64,000 nt of DNA from assembly GCA_012862575.1 (NCBI GenBank), contig BLSF01000031.1, positions 1 through 64,000 on the forward strand, read 5' to 3'. A program made the translations under genes and the position numbers. Shown in pieces: positions 10,072 to 21,085 of this stretch. The notes below the pieces were generated by a model. It did no database searches. It was not told where the DNA came from and saw nothing but the letters and a program-made list of their open reading frames with translations. The DNA comes from Parietichytrium sp. I65-24A (lineage: Eukaryota > Sar > Bigyra > Thraustochytrida > Thraustochytriidae). How positions within the stretch are numbered: the first letter of the stretch is position 1; each line of letters begins with the position of its first letter.

Positions 10072-11652
10072 ATGGGTGTCAAAGAGCCCCTCGCCTCCGG
10101 CGCGAAGCGCACGCCGCGTACGTATCGAGCGTCCCATAAGCTGTCGCTACTAGCGCTAGGACTCTTTGCCGCCGGGCTTTATTCTCTCTGGTCGTGGGCT
10201 TCCCTGGGCACGTCACGAGGGACCCTGCGTGACGTGCAGAACCGGAACCCGAACGTGAACTCGGACTACCTGCAGAACCTGCTGCGCGGGAGAGGAGAAG
10301 ATGGAAAAGATGGAGAAGATGGAGAAAATGGAGGTGGTTTTATGAAGCGCAGAGAGATGAGTTTGCGGCAGATTTCGCTGGCGGCGATGGGACCGTCGGA
10401 GGAGAATGGGCTTTGGACGTATGAGATTAGGTACGTGTCGAATGGGTCAATGCCGGCGCTGGAAACTAAATGCTGGGCCTGGAAAGAAGAATCTCGAGGG
10501 CATAGAGGGCTGGCTGGCTTGGAAAGTGTGAACGATGCGAAAAGCCATGCTGTCATTGAGGGATCTGGTCCTGCGGCGAGGACGTACTCGAATTTGCAGG
10601 TGAATGGGGTGTACACAAATCCGGATGACTTTTACACGTCCCCGTACTTGCATCGATGCTATGTGCATGGCTTGGAGCCCGGCGCGAGATACAGTTACGC
10701 TGTGGCGAATCGAAGGGACCAGGGCGACAAGGGCCATGTGTTCTCCTTTGTGACACCGCCGCTGCCTGGCGATCGTGCTCCTTTCACGTTCGCGGTCATG
10801 GCGGATGTCGGACAGACGAGCTTCTCCAACGCCACGTTTACTAGCGCCAAGAGCTTGTGGAAGAAACATCCTTTCAGCACCGTTCTCATTCCAGGGGATC
10901 TATCATATAGTGACGGCGACCAGTACCGCTGGGACACGTTCGGAGAGTTGGCTACAACATTTCTCGCGAATGTGGAGCTCATTTCCACCCCGGGTAACCA
11001 CGAGGTTGAGCACCAGGAGGCGTTCTCGGCGTATCTGGCTCGGTATGGCCCACCTGACGGCAGCCTATGGCACGTCGAGAAGCGCGGTCCGGTCACTTTT
11101 ATCTCCCTTAACACTTACTCGAGATTTGAAGAAGGCAGCGCACAATACCGTTGGTTTGAGGAAACCTTGAAACGAGTGGATCGCAAAGTAACTCCATGGC
11201 TCGTGCTCGAATTCCACGCTCCCTTTTACAGCTCCAACAAAGCTCACAAAGGCGAGGCGAAGAAGTTTCGCCACTCTCTCGAGCCGCTCATCAACAAGTA
11301 CAGGGTTGACCTAATGTTCTGTGGGCATGTGCATGCGTACGAGCGCACCTTGCCGATGTTCGACAAGCAGATCGACGATTGCGGAGCAATTACAATCGTG
11401 ATAGGCGACGGCGGCAACCGAGAGGGGCCGTCTTCCGACTGGGTGGCCGACCAGCCAGAATGGTCGTCATTTCGAGAGGCGACTTTTGGGTTTGGCTATT
11501 TGACTGTAGATTCCCCGACAAAGGCCAGGTGGACATGGGTCCGCAATCCCTATCCAGAGTTCGATTTCGAGTCCGTCGAGCACATTCACGACCACCCTTC
11601 CCACGACACAGTGGAAATTGATCGATCTTCCTGCAAGTCTAGACTAGCCTAA
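10072..11652 (+). CDS. membrane-anchored purple acid phosphatase
   Basis: The first ATG (10072) gives 526 residues. A single hydrophobic segment at about residues 24-44 with positive charges before it suggests a type II signal anchor, so the enzyme likely faces the secretory lumen or cell surface. Residues about 100-225 match the N-terminal fibronectin-like domain of purple acid phosphatases. The metallophosphatase core then shows all five metal-binding blocks in order: Ala-Asp-Val-Gly (Asp245), Gly-Asp-Leu-Ser-Tyr (Asp276, Tyr279), Gly-Asn-His-Glu (Asn309, His310), the His382 block, and Gly-His-Val-His (His419, His421). It should hydrolyse phosphomonoesters with a binuclear metal centre. Single exon. 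The frame extends upstream only through a GTG. Confidence 0.93.
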   Translation: MGVKEPLASGAKRTPRTYRASHKLSLLALGLFAAGLYSLWSWASLGTSRGTLRDVQNRNPNVNSDYLQNLLRGRGEDGKDGEDGENGGGFMKRREMSLRQISLAAMGPSEENGLWTYEIRYVSNGSMPALETKCWAWKEESRGHRGLAGLESVNDAKSHAVIEGSGPAARTYSNLQVNGVYTNPDDFYTSPYLHRCYVHGLEPGARYSYAVANRRDQGDKGHVFSFVTPPLPGDRAPFTFAVMADVGQTSFSNATFTSAKSLWKKHPFSTVLIPGDLSYSDGDQYRWDTFGELATTFLANVELISTPGNHEVEHQEAFSAYLARYGPPDGSLWHVEKRGPVTFISLNTYSRFEEGSAQYRWFEETLKRVDRKVTPWLVLEFHAPFYSSNKAHKGEAKKFRHSLEPLINKYRVDLMFCGHVHAYERTLPMFDKQIDDCGAITIVIGDGGNREGPSSDWVADQPEWSSFREATFGFGYLTVDSPTKARWTWVRNPYPEFDFESVEHIHDHPSHDTVEIDRSSCKSRLA

Positions 11653-12264
11653 ACTTTAAATAGATATACACACATACTCACGAGTGCACAGTCAATCAAC
11701 AGATTCAACAGATCATTGAAAAAAAATGAGAAGAAAGAAAGAAAGGAAAGTGCATTCGATGTATTCGATGAAAGGGAGGTGCATCAATCCAATCAATCCA
11801 CTCACAGTCAAGTCGCATCAAATGTAAATGTAAACACTATGCCTTTCTTCGTAGCCTACAACTACTTTACCACCCACGCTACAGCAACACATGTTTCCTG
11901 GAAACGTTCCGACGAGGTGTTAAGGCCCCCAATGTCTGCGGAAGTCCAGCGATGTTTATCTTGTTTATACAGATTTCACTAACAGTTTCCAACAGTATCT
12001 TAGCGCAGCGCAGACCACCCTGACCACCCCGATATATCAATCAGGTGCAAGCCGCGTCTCGCAAGCCTGCCGCAAGCGTGGTGTCAGCGTCCTCTTGAGC
12101 AAGACAAAGAGTGAGCTTCGGAGGCAAGGCACAGGGAGCGTTAGTGCTGGTTCATTCCTTTTCTTTTCCTTCCATTTGGGGGCTGCCGCAGCTGTGCGGG
12201 AAGACGGTCGCGGAGACAGCCGTTTCCTGAGAGGCGTTTGGGTGGTGGTGCCCAGCGGTGCAAA
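11653..12264. other. spacer between phosphatase and eEF2 kinase genes
   Basis: There is no credible gene in these 612 bases. The last 200 bases are GC-richer and probably form the leader of the kinase gene, whose frame is open to 12238 but has no ATG before 12265. Confidence 0.6.
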
Positions 12265-14760
12265 ATGGCAGAGTATTGGAATTTGGAATTCCAAGACCAA
12301 GCGGAAAACGAGGCAGAGAAGGAGAAGCGCAGGCGAGACTCCGCTAAAGCTGGCGCGGAGCTGTTCAATTTGGCACTGGAAACGTTGACCTTGCACAGGA
12401 AGAAAAGCTTTGACGAAGCCAATGAGGGCGAGTCTGGCTCCTTGCCGGAGCCTATTATAGTGCTTGGCCAGACCATGGAGCATCGCCAAGCATCCCTGAA
12501 CTGGAGAAAAGTTGCCGCAAACGCTAAAAAGCTTGCCAAGGATCCTTGGGCAGATCTCACGGATACCACCCATGTCGAGCGCGCGAAAGAGTATGTCTAC
12601 GATGTGCTGCGCGGCGTCTGGGCAAGCAGGGATGTTTTGTTGCGCGTCGACACCGAAAAGCCCGTCGCAAAGGGCCGGATGCGGGAGTGCTACCGACTAA
12701 AAATGATTCCCATACCGATCGAAGAAGTCCTGGACGGCGCAGAAACTGACGAAGAAGACTGTGCTGCTAAAATTAGTGCAGGGAGCGGAGGGGAGGCGCC
12801 AGTTGGTACGGTCGGCAGCGAGACAATGCGTCCTAGCGAAACGGAAGCCGGGCTGCCTCCGCTCCCCCCTGCGCCTCCGGGGTCGCCGACACGCGAAACC
12901 TTTGATTCGCCATTGACATCGAGAATGAAGCGAGCTGTGCGCCGACTTAACAATAGCGACCTTCCACTCGGATCAAAGCTGACTGCCAAAGACATGGAGG
13001 AGTGGTTTGCCCTTGGGTCGGAATCTATCTTGAATATTTTCTCGGGAATCGGACGTCGTACAGCGACACGGCTTCGGACAAAGCTTGGCTATGGTGCTTG
13101 CAACTTTCACCACCCGACGATCCTCACTGTCAACGAACTTTTAGAATCGTCGGAGAGAATGGGGCCGAAAGCCGTGGAGATCGCATTCTCGGAAGAGTGC
13201 CATGGGTTTCAGACTGAAGATTTTCTCGCGCTACACCGCCTTTTTGAACGGTCAGATAAATTCATGAACGCTTGGAAGCGTCCATCGATCAACTTTATGG
13301 CGAAGCGGTACATGAAATCAGAAGACGACACCTTAAAAGTGTACCAGGACGATGTGATTATGCAGGAAATCTGCAAGCGGATCACAATCCAATACAACGC
13401 CCTGCAGCCCACTCCGCCCAAGAAGATCGACATGCTCCACGTCGGACTTGTCCAGCTCACGGAGCGCCCGGACCAACCTTATTTGGGCTATGAGTCTTTT
13501 GTGCAAGGCGAGTATCGAAAGTGGAATACGAACTCTGGGTGGAAGGATGAAACAAACTTTCGCCACACGCCTCACGCGTTTTCGTTCGCATCTTTTCGCC
13601 AAACCAAGGGCGAGCTGATGGTGGTGGACATTCAAGGCGTTGGAGACCTGTACACTGACCCGCAAGTGCATTCTCGCGAAGGGCAAGACTTTGGCGAGGG
13701 CAACCTTGGTGCACGCGGTATGGCCCTGTTTCTGCGCAATTTCCACTTTGACTTGAACCCCGTCGTACAGTACCTTGGATTTCGCGAGTTTGCACTCCTT
13801 CCGGGCGAACTCCCCCCGCCTTCAATCGAAGAAATCAAGCGATTTCAAGCCGGCAAGAGCTACTTGCACAGCCAAGCTTGGAGACGAAGGGCCATGCGCT
13901 CGCCGACAAGTGCATCTGGAGAAAATGCAGGGCCAATTGCGCGCTCCCTTTCGATTGGGTCCTACACATCCTCAATGTCTAATTTCTCTGCCGGCAACTG
14001 TTCTCGTCCTTCAACACCATCCATCTCTTTCTCGGCGGCCACGCCAGATTTCGATGCGTTCTCTGGCGAGCCTGTTGATGATTTTTACGATGCCCCTTGG
14101 TACCTGGAGTCGCGGCCGCCCCCCATGAATGAAATGAATGCTGTTCCGGACTTTCTCTTTCTGTGTGCTCAAGAGCTCGAGGTATTGGAATGTCCGGTCC
14201 ATGTGCGCAACCAAATCCCACAAGGCGAAACCGCCGAAGGGGTTGTGCATGCAGCCCTTTCTCAGCTCTACAAAGAGCGCGACGAAAGGGTTGTATCACC
14301 TGATGTTGACCCTGAAAAGGCCCGGATGTTTCATTTGTGGATGGCTGCGTTAGGTGGCTACGTCTCTGCTCAAGTTGAGTGCTCACAGAGCCCAGCCGCC
14401 TCAAAGGAGAGTCAGCTGAACTGGTCCCACTGTGCGGCGCTGAGAGGCTCCAGAGACTGCTGCATGCGCGCCCTTTCTCTAGTGGACCCAAAAGACATTT
14501 TGCTTTGCGTATTCTATCTACAGCGCGCACTATTATGCGAAGATAACAAGACAGAAAAGCAGCGTCGCGCAGATATGGACGTATGCCAGCACGATATTCA
14601 CTTTCAGCTCGCGAATGCGTTCATAGCATTAGGCGAAACCGCGAATGCCAGTGAGCACATGCAATTTGCTGCCGAGTTTGCCATGGAGGCTGGGGACTTT
14701 CATGCCAACGAGAAGTACACGTTGGCAATTGAACAGCTCACCAACCCGTCATGTGAGATG
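12265..14760 (+). CDS. EEF2K: eukaryotic elongation factor 2 kinase (alpha-kinase) with a large catalytic-domain insert
   Basis: The 832-residue product is an eEF2-kinase-type alpha-kinase, which phosphorylates eEF2 to slow translation elongation. The stretch Asp-Pro-Trp-Ala-Asp (about residues 93-97) matches the segment at the calmodulin-binding site of animal eEF2K. The Met-Arg-Glu-Cys block (139-142), the ATP lysine in Met-Ala-Lys-Arg-Tyr (Lys347), the catalytic stretch around Asp455-Asp465 and the Gly-Glu-Gly-Asn-Leu-Gly loop (477-482) are all present. The C-terminal third is helical and resembles the SEL1-type eEF2-binding region. The oddity is about 180 extra residues between the Met-Arg-Glu-Cys block and Lys347, where animal enzymes have a short loop. 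Single exon; the stop codon occupies 14761-14763. Regulation by Ca/calmodulin is plausible but inferred. Confidence 0.93.
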
Positions 14761-14763
14761 TAA

Positions 14764-15072
14764 CACATCTTGCGGCTCCACGCAGCCGTTCTCGTTTTTT
14801 CAAAGCTAAACCTCTCGGCACTGACACATCCGACGCTCCAAGAGCAGCAGCGGATGCTTGCCGGTTGAGGAATACGACCCACATCGACAGCCGGCTCTCC
14901 TCCCCCTCTGTAACAAAATTTGAAAGCCTCGATGCCAATCAAATACGGTGGGAGCACAACAGTACTATAAAGTAGCCGAATTCATTCTTCAATGCTTGTG
15001 AAGTATGAAAGAAGAGCTGCATTTCCATGATCTCCCCAACAACCTTGAACCAAAGTCAACTTTTTGTTTTTT
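14764..15072. other. 3' spacer after eEF2 kinase, no gene seen
   Basis: The stretch includes short copies of words that recur in the adjacent duplication, such as a CAAAGC word near 14802 and AAAGCCTCGATG near 14921. No coding signal was found. Confidence 0.5.
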
Positions 15073-16463
15073 CAAAGCCTCGATGGTTCTTGCGCAAGTG
15101 CTCTTGAAAAGTAGGTTTGGACGCGAATTATTGCAGGTTCGCGTGGGATTTGCGACACGTCAATGTGCTCCGCTGCTGTCTGAACCCAAGGGACTCCTTC
15201 CTTGCAAACTTGTCCTTCATTGCTAGCAAATAAAGCAACAGCAATCTCGGTGCTTCGAAGACCTTCAACTGCACCACGTGCTAAAACATAAGCGATCGAG
15301 ACTCGCACGATCGCATGATGAGTATTCATGACGTGGGCGTTGGAACTAACCCCTACTTGCTGGCGAAGTGGAGAATACAGAGTGAAGACCTCTTCTTCTG
15401 AGTTCGATCCAAGAAGCCTTCCGATGGCATTGTATTCCACGCTTTTTGTTTTTTAGAGCTACAAATTGACAAAACTGACAAAACCAAAAACAAAAGTAAT
15501 TTGATTGTGTAAAAGAAAAATGAAAAGGTGAGCCCCGCGAGAACCCGCACACACTACTACAGAACTAGACTTTCAAGAACCCGAGAACCGGAGAACCCGA
15601 GAACCTGAGAACCTGAGAACCCGCGGTCCCTGCGACGGTTACACATCTTCGAGACTCCTACCCATCCTATAGATAACATTACCCAGCGGCTGCCCTCACA
15701 TGCCGGAAAAAACGCGCCCGCCCCTCACAACGCAGCGCATTCCCTTGAGAGGGGGAACTGAAAAAACGTTCAGAAATNCAAAGCCTCGATGGTTCTTGCG
15801 CAAGTGCTCTTGAAAAGTAGGTTTGGACGCGAATTATTGCAGGTTCGCGTGGGATTTACGACACGTCAATGTGCTCCGCTGCTGTCTGAGCCCAAGGGAC
15901 TCCTTCCTTGCAAACTTGTCCTTCATTGCTAGCAAATAAAGCAACAGCAATCTCGGCGCTTCGAAGACCTTCAACTGCACCTTTTGCCAAACATAAGCGA
16001 TCGAGACTCGCACGATCGCATGATGAGTATTCATGACGTGGGCGTTGGAACTCACCCCTACTTGCTGGCGAAGTGGAGAATACAGAGTGAAGACCTCTTC
16101 TTCTGAGTTCGATCCAAGAAGCCTTCCGATGGCATTGTATTTCACACTTTTTGTTTTAAAGCTACAAATGACAAAACTGACAAAGTCAAAAACAAAAGTA
16201 ATTTGATTGTGAAAAAGAAAAATGAAATGGTGAGCCCCGCGAGAACCCGCACACACTACTACAGAACTAGACTTTCAAGAACCCGAGAACCGGAGAACCC
16301 GAGAACCCGCGGTCCCTGCGACGGTTACACATCTTCGAGACTCCTAACCATCCTATAGATAACATTACCCAGCGGCTGCCCTCACATGCCGGAAAAAACG
16401 CCCCCGCCCCTCACAACGCAGCGCATTCCCTTGAGAGAGGGAATTGAAAAAACGTTCAGAAAT
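15073..16463. repeat. tandem duplication of a 0.7-kb element, two near-identical copies
   Basis: Copy 1 spans 15073-15777 and copy 2 spans 15779-16463. Both begin with CAAAGCCTCGATGGTTCTTG and end with AACGTTCAGAAAT. They differ by scattered substitutions and small gaps. The single ambiguous base of the window (15778) lies exactly at the junction. On the minus strand each copy holds a long frame (15072-15440 and 15834-16256) that shares a natural-looking first half and then diverges through a small indel, as if a gene piece were decaying. Each copy also carries a GAGAACCC-type short repeat. I found no terminal inverted repeat and cannot name the element. Confidence 0.85.
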
Positions 16464-16563
16464 AGCAAACTTTTGAGGAAGAGCGTACTCTTGTGAGGGA
16501 GCAGGAGGACAGCGCAGGCGTCCTCGCGCACGCCGCCTCACAACGTCGGCAGGAGGAGGAAGA

Positions 16564-16603
<40 letters not shown>

Positions 16604-17242
16604 ACTTGTAAGTGCTTTGGTGTGCGGAGCTGGTGTGGATTGTGTGGATTGTTGCATACATTGTATTGTATTATTGTATTGTATTGCGCCGTTGAGCGGA
16701 AAAGTTATTAATAGATGAGGAATGAGTTGTCGCAGCTGGGACATTGGCAGGGCTCTGCGAGGACGGACGCATTGATTTGGTGGAGACGTGGCTGGAGTTG
16801 TCTGTCCATCTTTCAATCTATCAATTCATCTAGCTATCTATCTGTCATCTATCTGTTTATCTGTCTGCGGGTGGGAATTTCACTTTCGACTGTCGTGGAT
16901 TTGCATCGCGACTGTTTGTCTCTTAATCCGTTTGCGTGGAGGAGGACTTGGCTGGAAACACCGTGGAGTTATCTGCCTATCTATCGTCTGTCTGTCTGTT
17001 TGTCTGTCGACTGTCGTGGATTGCATCGGCTTGGTGGCGAGATTGTCGGAGACTGTTTGTCTCTTGATCCGTTTGCGTGGGGAGCTTCGATTCTCTTGAA
17101 TTGAATCGGCTTGGTGCGGCGATTGCTTGGGAATTGAATTGTCTGTCAGTCTGCGTGTGCGGCTTTGATCTTGTTGAGCAGTGTGTAGCATTCGTTTGCT
17201 GCGTTTGATTGATCGGGTGCGGGTTGACTGGGGACTGGGAAA
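16464..17242. other. leader/promoter region of the kinesin gene with microsatellites and an internal duplication
   Basis: This stretch contains a (GA)n run, ATCT/GTCT-type tetranucleotide text at 16800-17010, and a partly repeated block. The words around 16885-16945 (GACTGTCGTGGATT, GACTGTTTGTCTCTT, CCGTTTGCGTGG) recur in the same order at about 17006-17083. No gene was recognised. Confidence 0.6.
16565..16598. repeat. (GA)n microsatellite
   Basis: About sixteen GA dinucleotides in a row. Confidence 0.95.
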
Positions 17243-20200
17243 ATGGAAAGGCCGCCTCTCACGCCGGTGACCAAGATTCCGAGAACCAACTCGCGAGGGT
17301 CGATCAGCTCAGTGTCCTCCGGAGGACGCGCTTCACAGAAAAAATTTCACACATGGAACCCGAAGATGCAAGGGTCCGCGCTGAAGAACATGATGAGCAG
17401 AGGCGGGAGCACCTTGAAACTTGAGAGGACCAGCTCAATGCGAGGTAGCTTCAGCTCGGCTGGTTCAGTACAAGGCAGCAACCCCATGTCCGGACCGAGC
17501 GTGTGTGTGATGGTGCGCGTGAGACCGTTCTTGGGGGCGGAAGCGTCGCGTAGTGCGCAGTCATGTGTGGACGTGCTCGAAAACACCGACGACCTGGTGG
17601 AAGAGGACGCCGAGAGCGCGGCACAGGTACTGAAGCGAGCTTCTCTCCGCCTTGGTGGCTCGGGAGGGCAGGTATTCACCTTTGACCGCATTTTTGGAGT
17701 CTCGGAGGGCCAGGATGTTGTGTTCAGGGACGCGGGAAAACCAATCGCCGAATGTGCGTTGCAAGGGTTCAATGCATCGATCTTTGCGTACGGTCAGACG
17801 GGTAGCGGTAAAACGCACACAATGCAAGGAGACACAGACGATGAGTCGTCTAGGGGCCTCATCCCGCGCGTCCTGGAGTTTTGCTTTGCTGGCCTGGAGA
17901 ATCTGAAACGCGAGGGCGTTCAGGTGATTGCACATTGCTCGTTCCTTGAAATATACAACGAGCAAGTTTACGATCTGCTCGACAAGGTGTCAAAGGAGGA
18001 AGCTGCAATGCCAGGATATACGCAAGCTGCGAAGACTGTCCGCGAGGATATGAAGAGAGGCGTCTTTGTCGAAAACGCAGTGGAGGAGTGTGTCACGACC
18101 GTTGAGGAGGCATTTGAAAATATCCGCAAAGGCGCATCACAGAGGCACGTCTCGGCTACCAATATGAATCGCGAATCGAGCCGCTCCCACTCCATTTTCA
18201 CACTATCGTTGGAGCTACGGATTCCTGGGGACGAGGCCGCGGGGACTTTGGAACTAACGAAGACTTCAAAGATAAATCTGGTGGACCTGGCGGGCTCAGA
18301 GCGCCAGAGGGCAACCAAAACGACTGGCGAGCGCCTGACCGAGGCCAAACACATCAACAAGAGCTTGTCTGCTCTAGGCAATGTCATTTCGGCGTTGGTG
18401 GAGCGAAGCAGGGGCCGCCTGCAGCACGTTCCCCACCGTGACAGTGTGCTGACGTATCTTTTGAGGGATTCACTCGGAGGGAACACCAAGACTTCCATAA
18501 TTGCCACAGTGAGCCCTGACTCGGCTAATTTTCAAGATACACTCTCGACCTTGCAATTTGGGCAACGCGCAAAAAGGATTAAAAATGTAGTAAAGGCAAA
18601 TACCACCATGTGCTCCGACCCGGCATTGCTTCGGAAGGAAATCCGACGGCTGCAAAGCGAGCTCGACGAGCAGAAGAAAGTGGTTGCACAATACGTCATT
18701 GAGAGTCCAGCGAACGCGGCAACGCCAGGCCGCGGTCTGTCTGTTGATGTTCCCACCATTGACCACTATAGCGGCCCCAGCTCGCACTCAACTGTCGTGA
18801 CTCGCCAGCTCCAGCACGAGAGTGGCGACGTGCATACCGATTTGAGCAAGAACGCCGACTTTGCGCGCATCGACACAAAAGTGAGCGCGCTGTCAAGGCA
18901 AGCGGATAAGCGTAGATCCAGTTTGACGAGCGCCAGTCGTTCAATTGGCCCAGTCACCGAGGAGGGACAGGAGATACTGAGAAAACGCATCTCTCATCTG
19001 GAGCGGGTTTTAATGGAACTTTTGCAGGAGCTTTCTGAAAACCGCAAGCAGGGAAAAACGATGCGGGAGGAGCTTCAGCATCGAAAAGAGCTCGAGGAGG
19101 TTCTTCGCGACACGGTCGCTGCAAAGGAGCTCGCCAATCATCTACACGAGCAACGGATCAAAGATTTGGAAAGTAAAAACTATGCCGAGCTTCGAGAGCA
19201 TAACGCGCTGTTACTCGAGACAACGAGGACTGTCGATGAGCTTGATCTTCGCGCAGAAATTTCACAGTTAAAGGCCGAAAATGCTTCACTTGCGCAACTC
19301 TACCGCGAAAACGATAGCCGCGTTGGCGACAACAGCACGCTATCGCAGCGATTGAACGTCATCCAGGCCCAGTTGGAGGCTGTACAGGAAGACAAGGTAG
19401 AGCTGGAGCAGCTTGTGAAGGAGCTGGACGAGGAGAATGCCAAGCTTTTGGAGATGCAGGACCGCGCACTTTCAAGCGAGGAAGGCTCCGGTATCGACAA
19501 AGAGAAAAAGAACCTTGCCGAGAAAGAGGAAGGCTCAGGGGATTTGGCTACGACTGTCGCAGCACTGCAATGCGAACTTCGTGCTGCAAATCTCCGAGCA
19601 GACACTCTCGAGCAAGAGCTCTTTCTGCAGATGGAGAAGCATGCAGAGTCGGTAGCAGAACATGAAGAGTTTACTTCCACCGTGCAACACCTGCAGACCA
19701 GCGACGAAGCAGCGAAGGGCGAGCGCTCAATGGAGGACACTCGGCTTGTCAAGCAAGCAGCCGCGAATTTGCAAAAAGCAGCTCTGCAAATGGTACATGA
19801 GCAACGTTCGGAAACGGAATCTCTGGACGGTAGTTCAGTGACGCATGACGAGGCGGAGATGTTGGTGAGGCGCAAGCTCTTGAACCAGCTTGCGGACACT
19901 CGCAAACAACTTCGAGAGGTTGAAAAGAATAATCGTCGTTTGAGTGTGCAACTCGACCGAAAGACTGTTGCAGCTCGAAAGCAGAGCTTGAAGCTCCGTA
20001 AATCGCTGACCGCAAAAGATACGAACATCGACAACGAACAATTGAAAGCTGTCCGTCTCGAGCTGGAGCTCTCCAACATGCGCGAAAAGTACGAGCGTTT
20101 ACTTTGCACCAACAAGGAACTCCAGGATGCCGTCGAAGCAGCCAATTCTTTCGCGGAGTACAAGACTCGCGAACACATGAGCACGATGTCCGAGTTGACG

Positions 20201-20797
20201 GAGGTTAAAGGTCGCTTGAGTACGCTTAGCCTGAAAACTGTTCTTAACTCCTCCGAAGAGGACGGCGAGAACACCAGGTCTTCGATGAACCGCTTCTCGG
20301 GGGTTTTGGACACCCCGCAAAAGCAACAGGACCCAAGTCGGTCATCAACTCAAACAGTTCAGATGCCAACGTTTCAATCGCGCAGCGGCAGAGAGAGTGA
20401 CATGACAATGCTTAGCAGTCCCCGGAACAGTATTCTCTCGACATCCAGACCATCCAACGGATCGGATACCTCTGCGCGGTCGTCAGCGACACCGCACAGC
20501 GCTATCAAGAAAGCACCTTCTGTTGCGGAGTACTTTCCAGCCACTCACGACTCGGACCTAACCGCCCTAGCAAAGAAGAAAGCAGAGCTCTTGCTGGAAA
20601 CTCAAGAAGCAGCCTCGAATGCAGGTGGGTCTTCGATTGGAGACGATAGCGCTTACCAAGACCTGGATTCATCGTTTGCGTCAGGCTATGATTCCTCCGG
20701 CAAGACGGCAAGCGGCAAGAAGAGCAAAAAGTCTGGATTGGGTTCCAAGAAAGGATCGTTTCGCATCTCTAATTTCATGAGATTCACCTCCCGCTAA
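17243..20797 (+). CDS. kinesin motor protein, kinesin-12/KIF15-like
   Basis: The 1184-residue product has an N-terminal motor domain (about residues 85-445) preceded by a basic, Ser-rich extension. The P-loop Gly-Gln-Thr-Gly-Ser-Gly-Lys-Thr is at 184-191, a switch I-type Met-Asn-Arg-Glu-Ser-Ser-Arg-Ser-His follows, and switch II Asp-Leu-Ala-Gly-Ser-Glu is at 348-353. The segment after switch II (His-Ile-Asn-Lys-Ser-Leu-Ser-Ala-Leu-Gly) and the long coiled coil from about 450 to 1020 fit a dimeric plus-end motor. Wording of the motor is closest, by memory, to kinesin-12. The tail (1020-1184) is Ser-rich and ends in a basic stretch. It probably acts on spindle or division-plane microtubules. 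Single exon; AATAAA follows the stop almost at once. Confidence 0.9.
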   Translation: MERPPLTPVTKIPRTNSRGSISSVSSGGRASQKKFHTWNPKMQGSALKNMMSRGGSTLKLERTSSMRGSFSSAGSVQGSNPMSGPSVCVMVRVRPFLGAEASRSAQSCVDVLENTDDLVEEDAESAAQVLKRASLRLGGSGGQVFTFDRIFGVSEGQDVVFRDAGKPIAECALQGFNASIFAYGQTGSGKTHTMQGDTDDESSRGLIPRVLEFCFAGLENLKREGVQVIAHCSFLEIYNEQVYDLLDKVSKEEAAMPGYTQAAKTVREDMKRGVFVENAVEECVTTVEEAFENIRKGASQRHVSATNMNRESSRSHSIFTLSLELRIPGDEAAGTLELTKTSKINLVDLAGSERQRATKTTGERLTEAKHINKSLSALGNVISALVERSRGRLQHVPHRDSVLTYLLRDSLGGNTKTSIIATVSPDSANFQDTLSTLQFGQRAKRIKNVVKANTTMCSDPALLRKEIRRLQSELDEQKKVVAQYVIESPANAATPGRGLSVDVPTIDHYSGPSSHSTVVTRQLQHESGDVHTDLSKNADFARIDTKVSALSRQADKRRSSLTSASRSIGPVTEEGQEILRKRISHLERVLMELLQELSENRKQGKTMREELQHRKELEEVLRDTVAAKELANHLHEQRIKDLESKNYAELREHNALLLETTRTVDELDLRAEISQLKAENASLAQLYRENDSRVGDNSTLSQRLNVIQAQLEAVQEDKVELEQLVKELDEENAKLLEMQDRALSSEEGSGIDKEKKNLAEKEEGSGDLATTVAALQCELRAANLRADTLEQELFLQMEKHAESVAEHEEFTSTVQHLQTSDEAAKGERSMEDTRLVKQAAANLQKAALQMVHEQRSETESLDGSSVTHDEAEMLVRRKLLNQLADTRKQLREVEKNNRRLSVQLDRKTVAARKQSLKLRKSLTAKDTNIDNEQLKAVRLELELSNMREKYERLLCTNKELQDAVEAANSFAEYKTREHMSTMSELTEVKGRLSTLSLKTVLNSSEEDGENTRSSMNRFSGVLDTPQKQQDPSRSSTQTVQMPTFQSRSGRESDMTMLSSPRNSILSTSRPSNGSDTSARSSATPHSAIKKAPSVAEYFPATHDSDLTALAKKKAELLLETQEAASNAGGSSIGDDSAYQDLDSSFASGYDSSGKTASGKKSKKSGLGSKKGSFRISNFMRFTSR

Positions 20798-20799
20798 AA

Positions 20800-20805
20800 A
20801 ATAAA
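20800..20805 (+). terminator. poly(A) signal of the kinesin gene
   Basis: AATAAA begins three bases after the stop codon, implying a very short 3' UTR if it is used. Confidence 0.5.
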
Positions 20806-21085
20806 TACGCGACCAGATACGCGGCTCGTATCGCATCTCCGATTTCAATAGCTTCACCTGCCAGTTAACCCTTGGCCGGAGTAAAAAGTAGCGGCGCGAT
20901 GCCAAGATAGACATTGATATGACAAGGAACAAGTTCTCATGGCGGAAGCGAAAAGTGTGGGCGGAGGTGAAATAGGAAAGGAAGACTATAGTAGAGTAAA
21001 TCAAATGAATTTTGGCTAAGCATTTTTTTGGGGGGGGGGGGCGAGTTGAATGATCATTTTGTGGCTCTTCCTTCGGTCGAGAGTG

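Noticed and set aside
19300-20313. 337-codon minus ORF inside the kinesin gene
   Set aside because: It is antisense to the coiled coil, and its Ser/Cys/Arg-rich text is the usual shadow of Glu/Leu/Lys codons.
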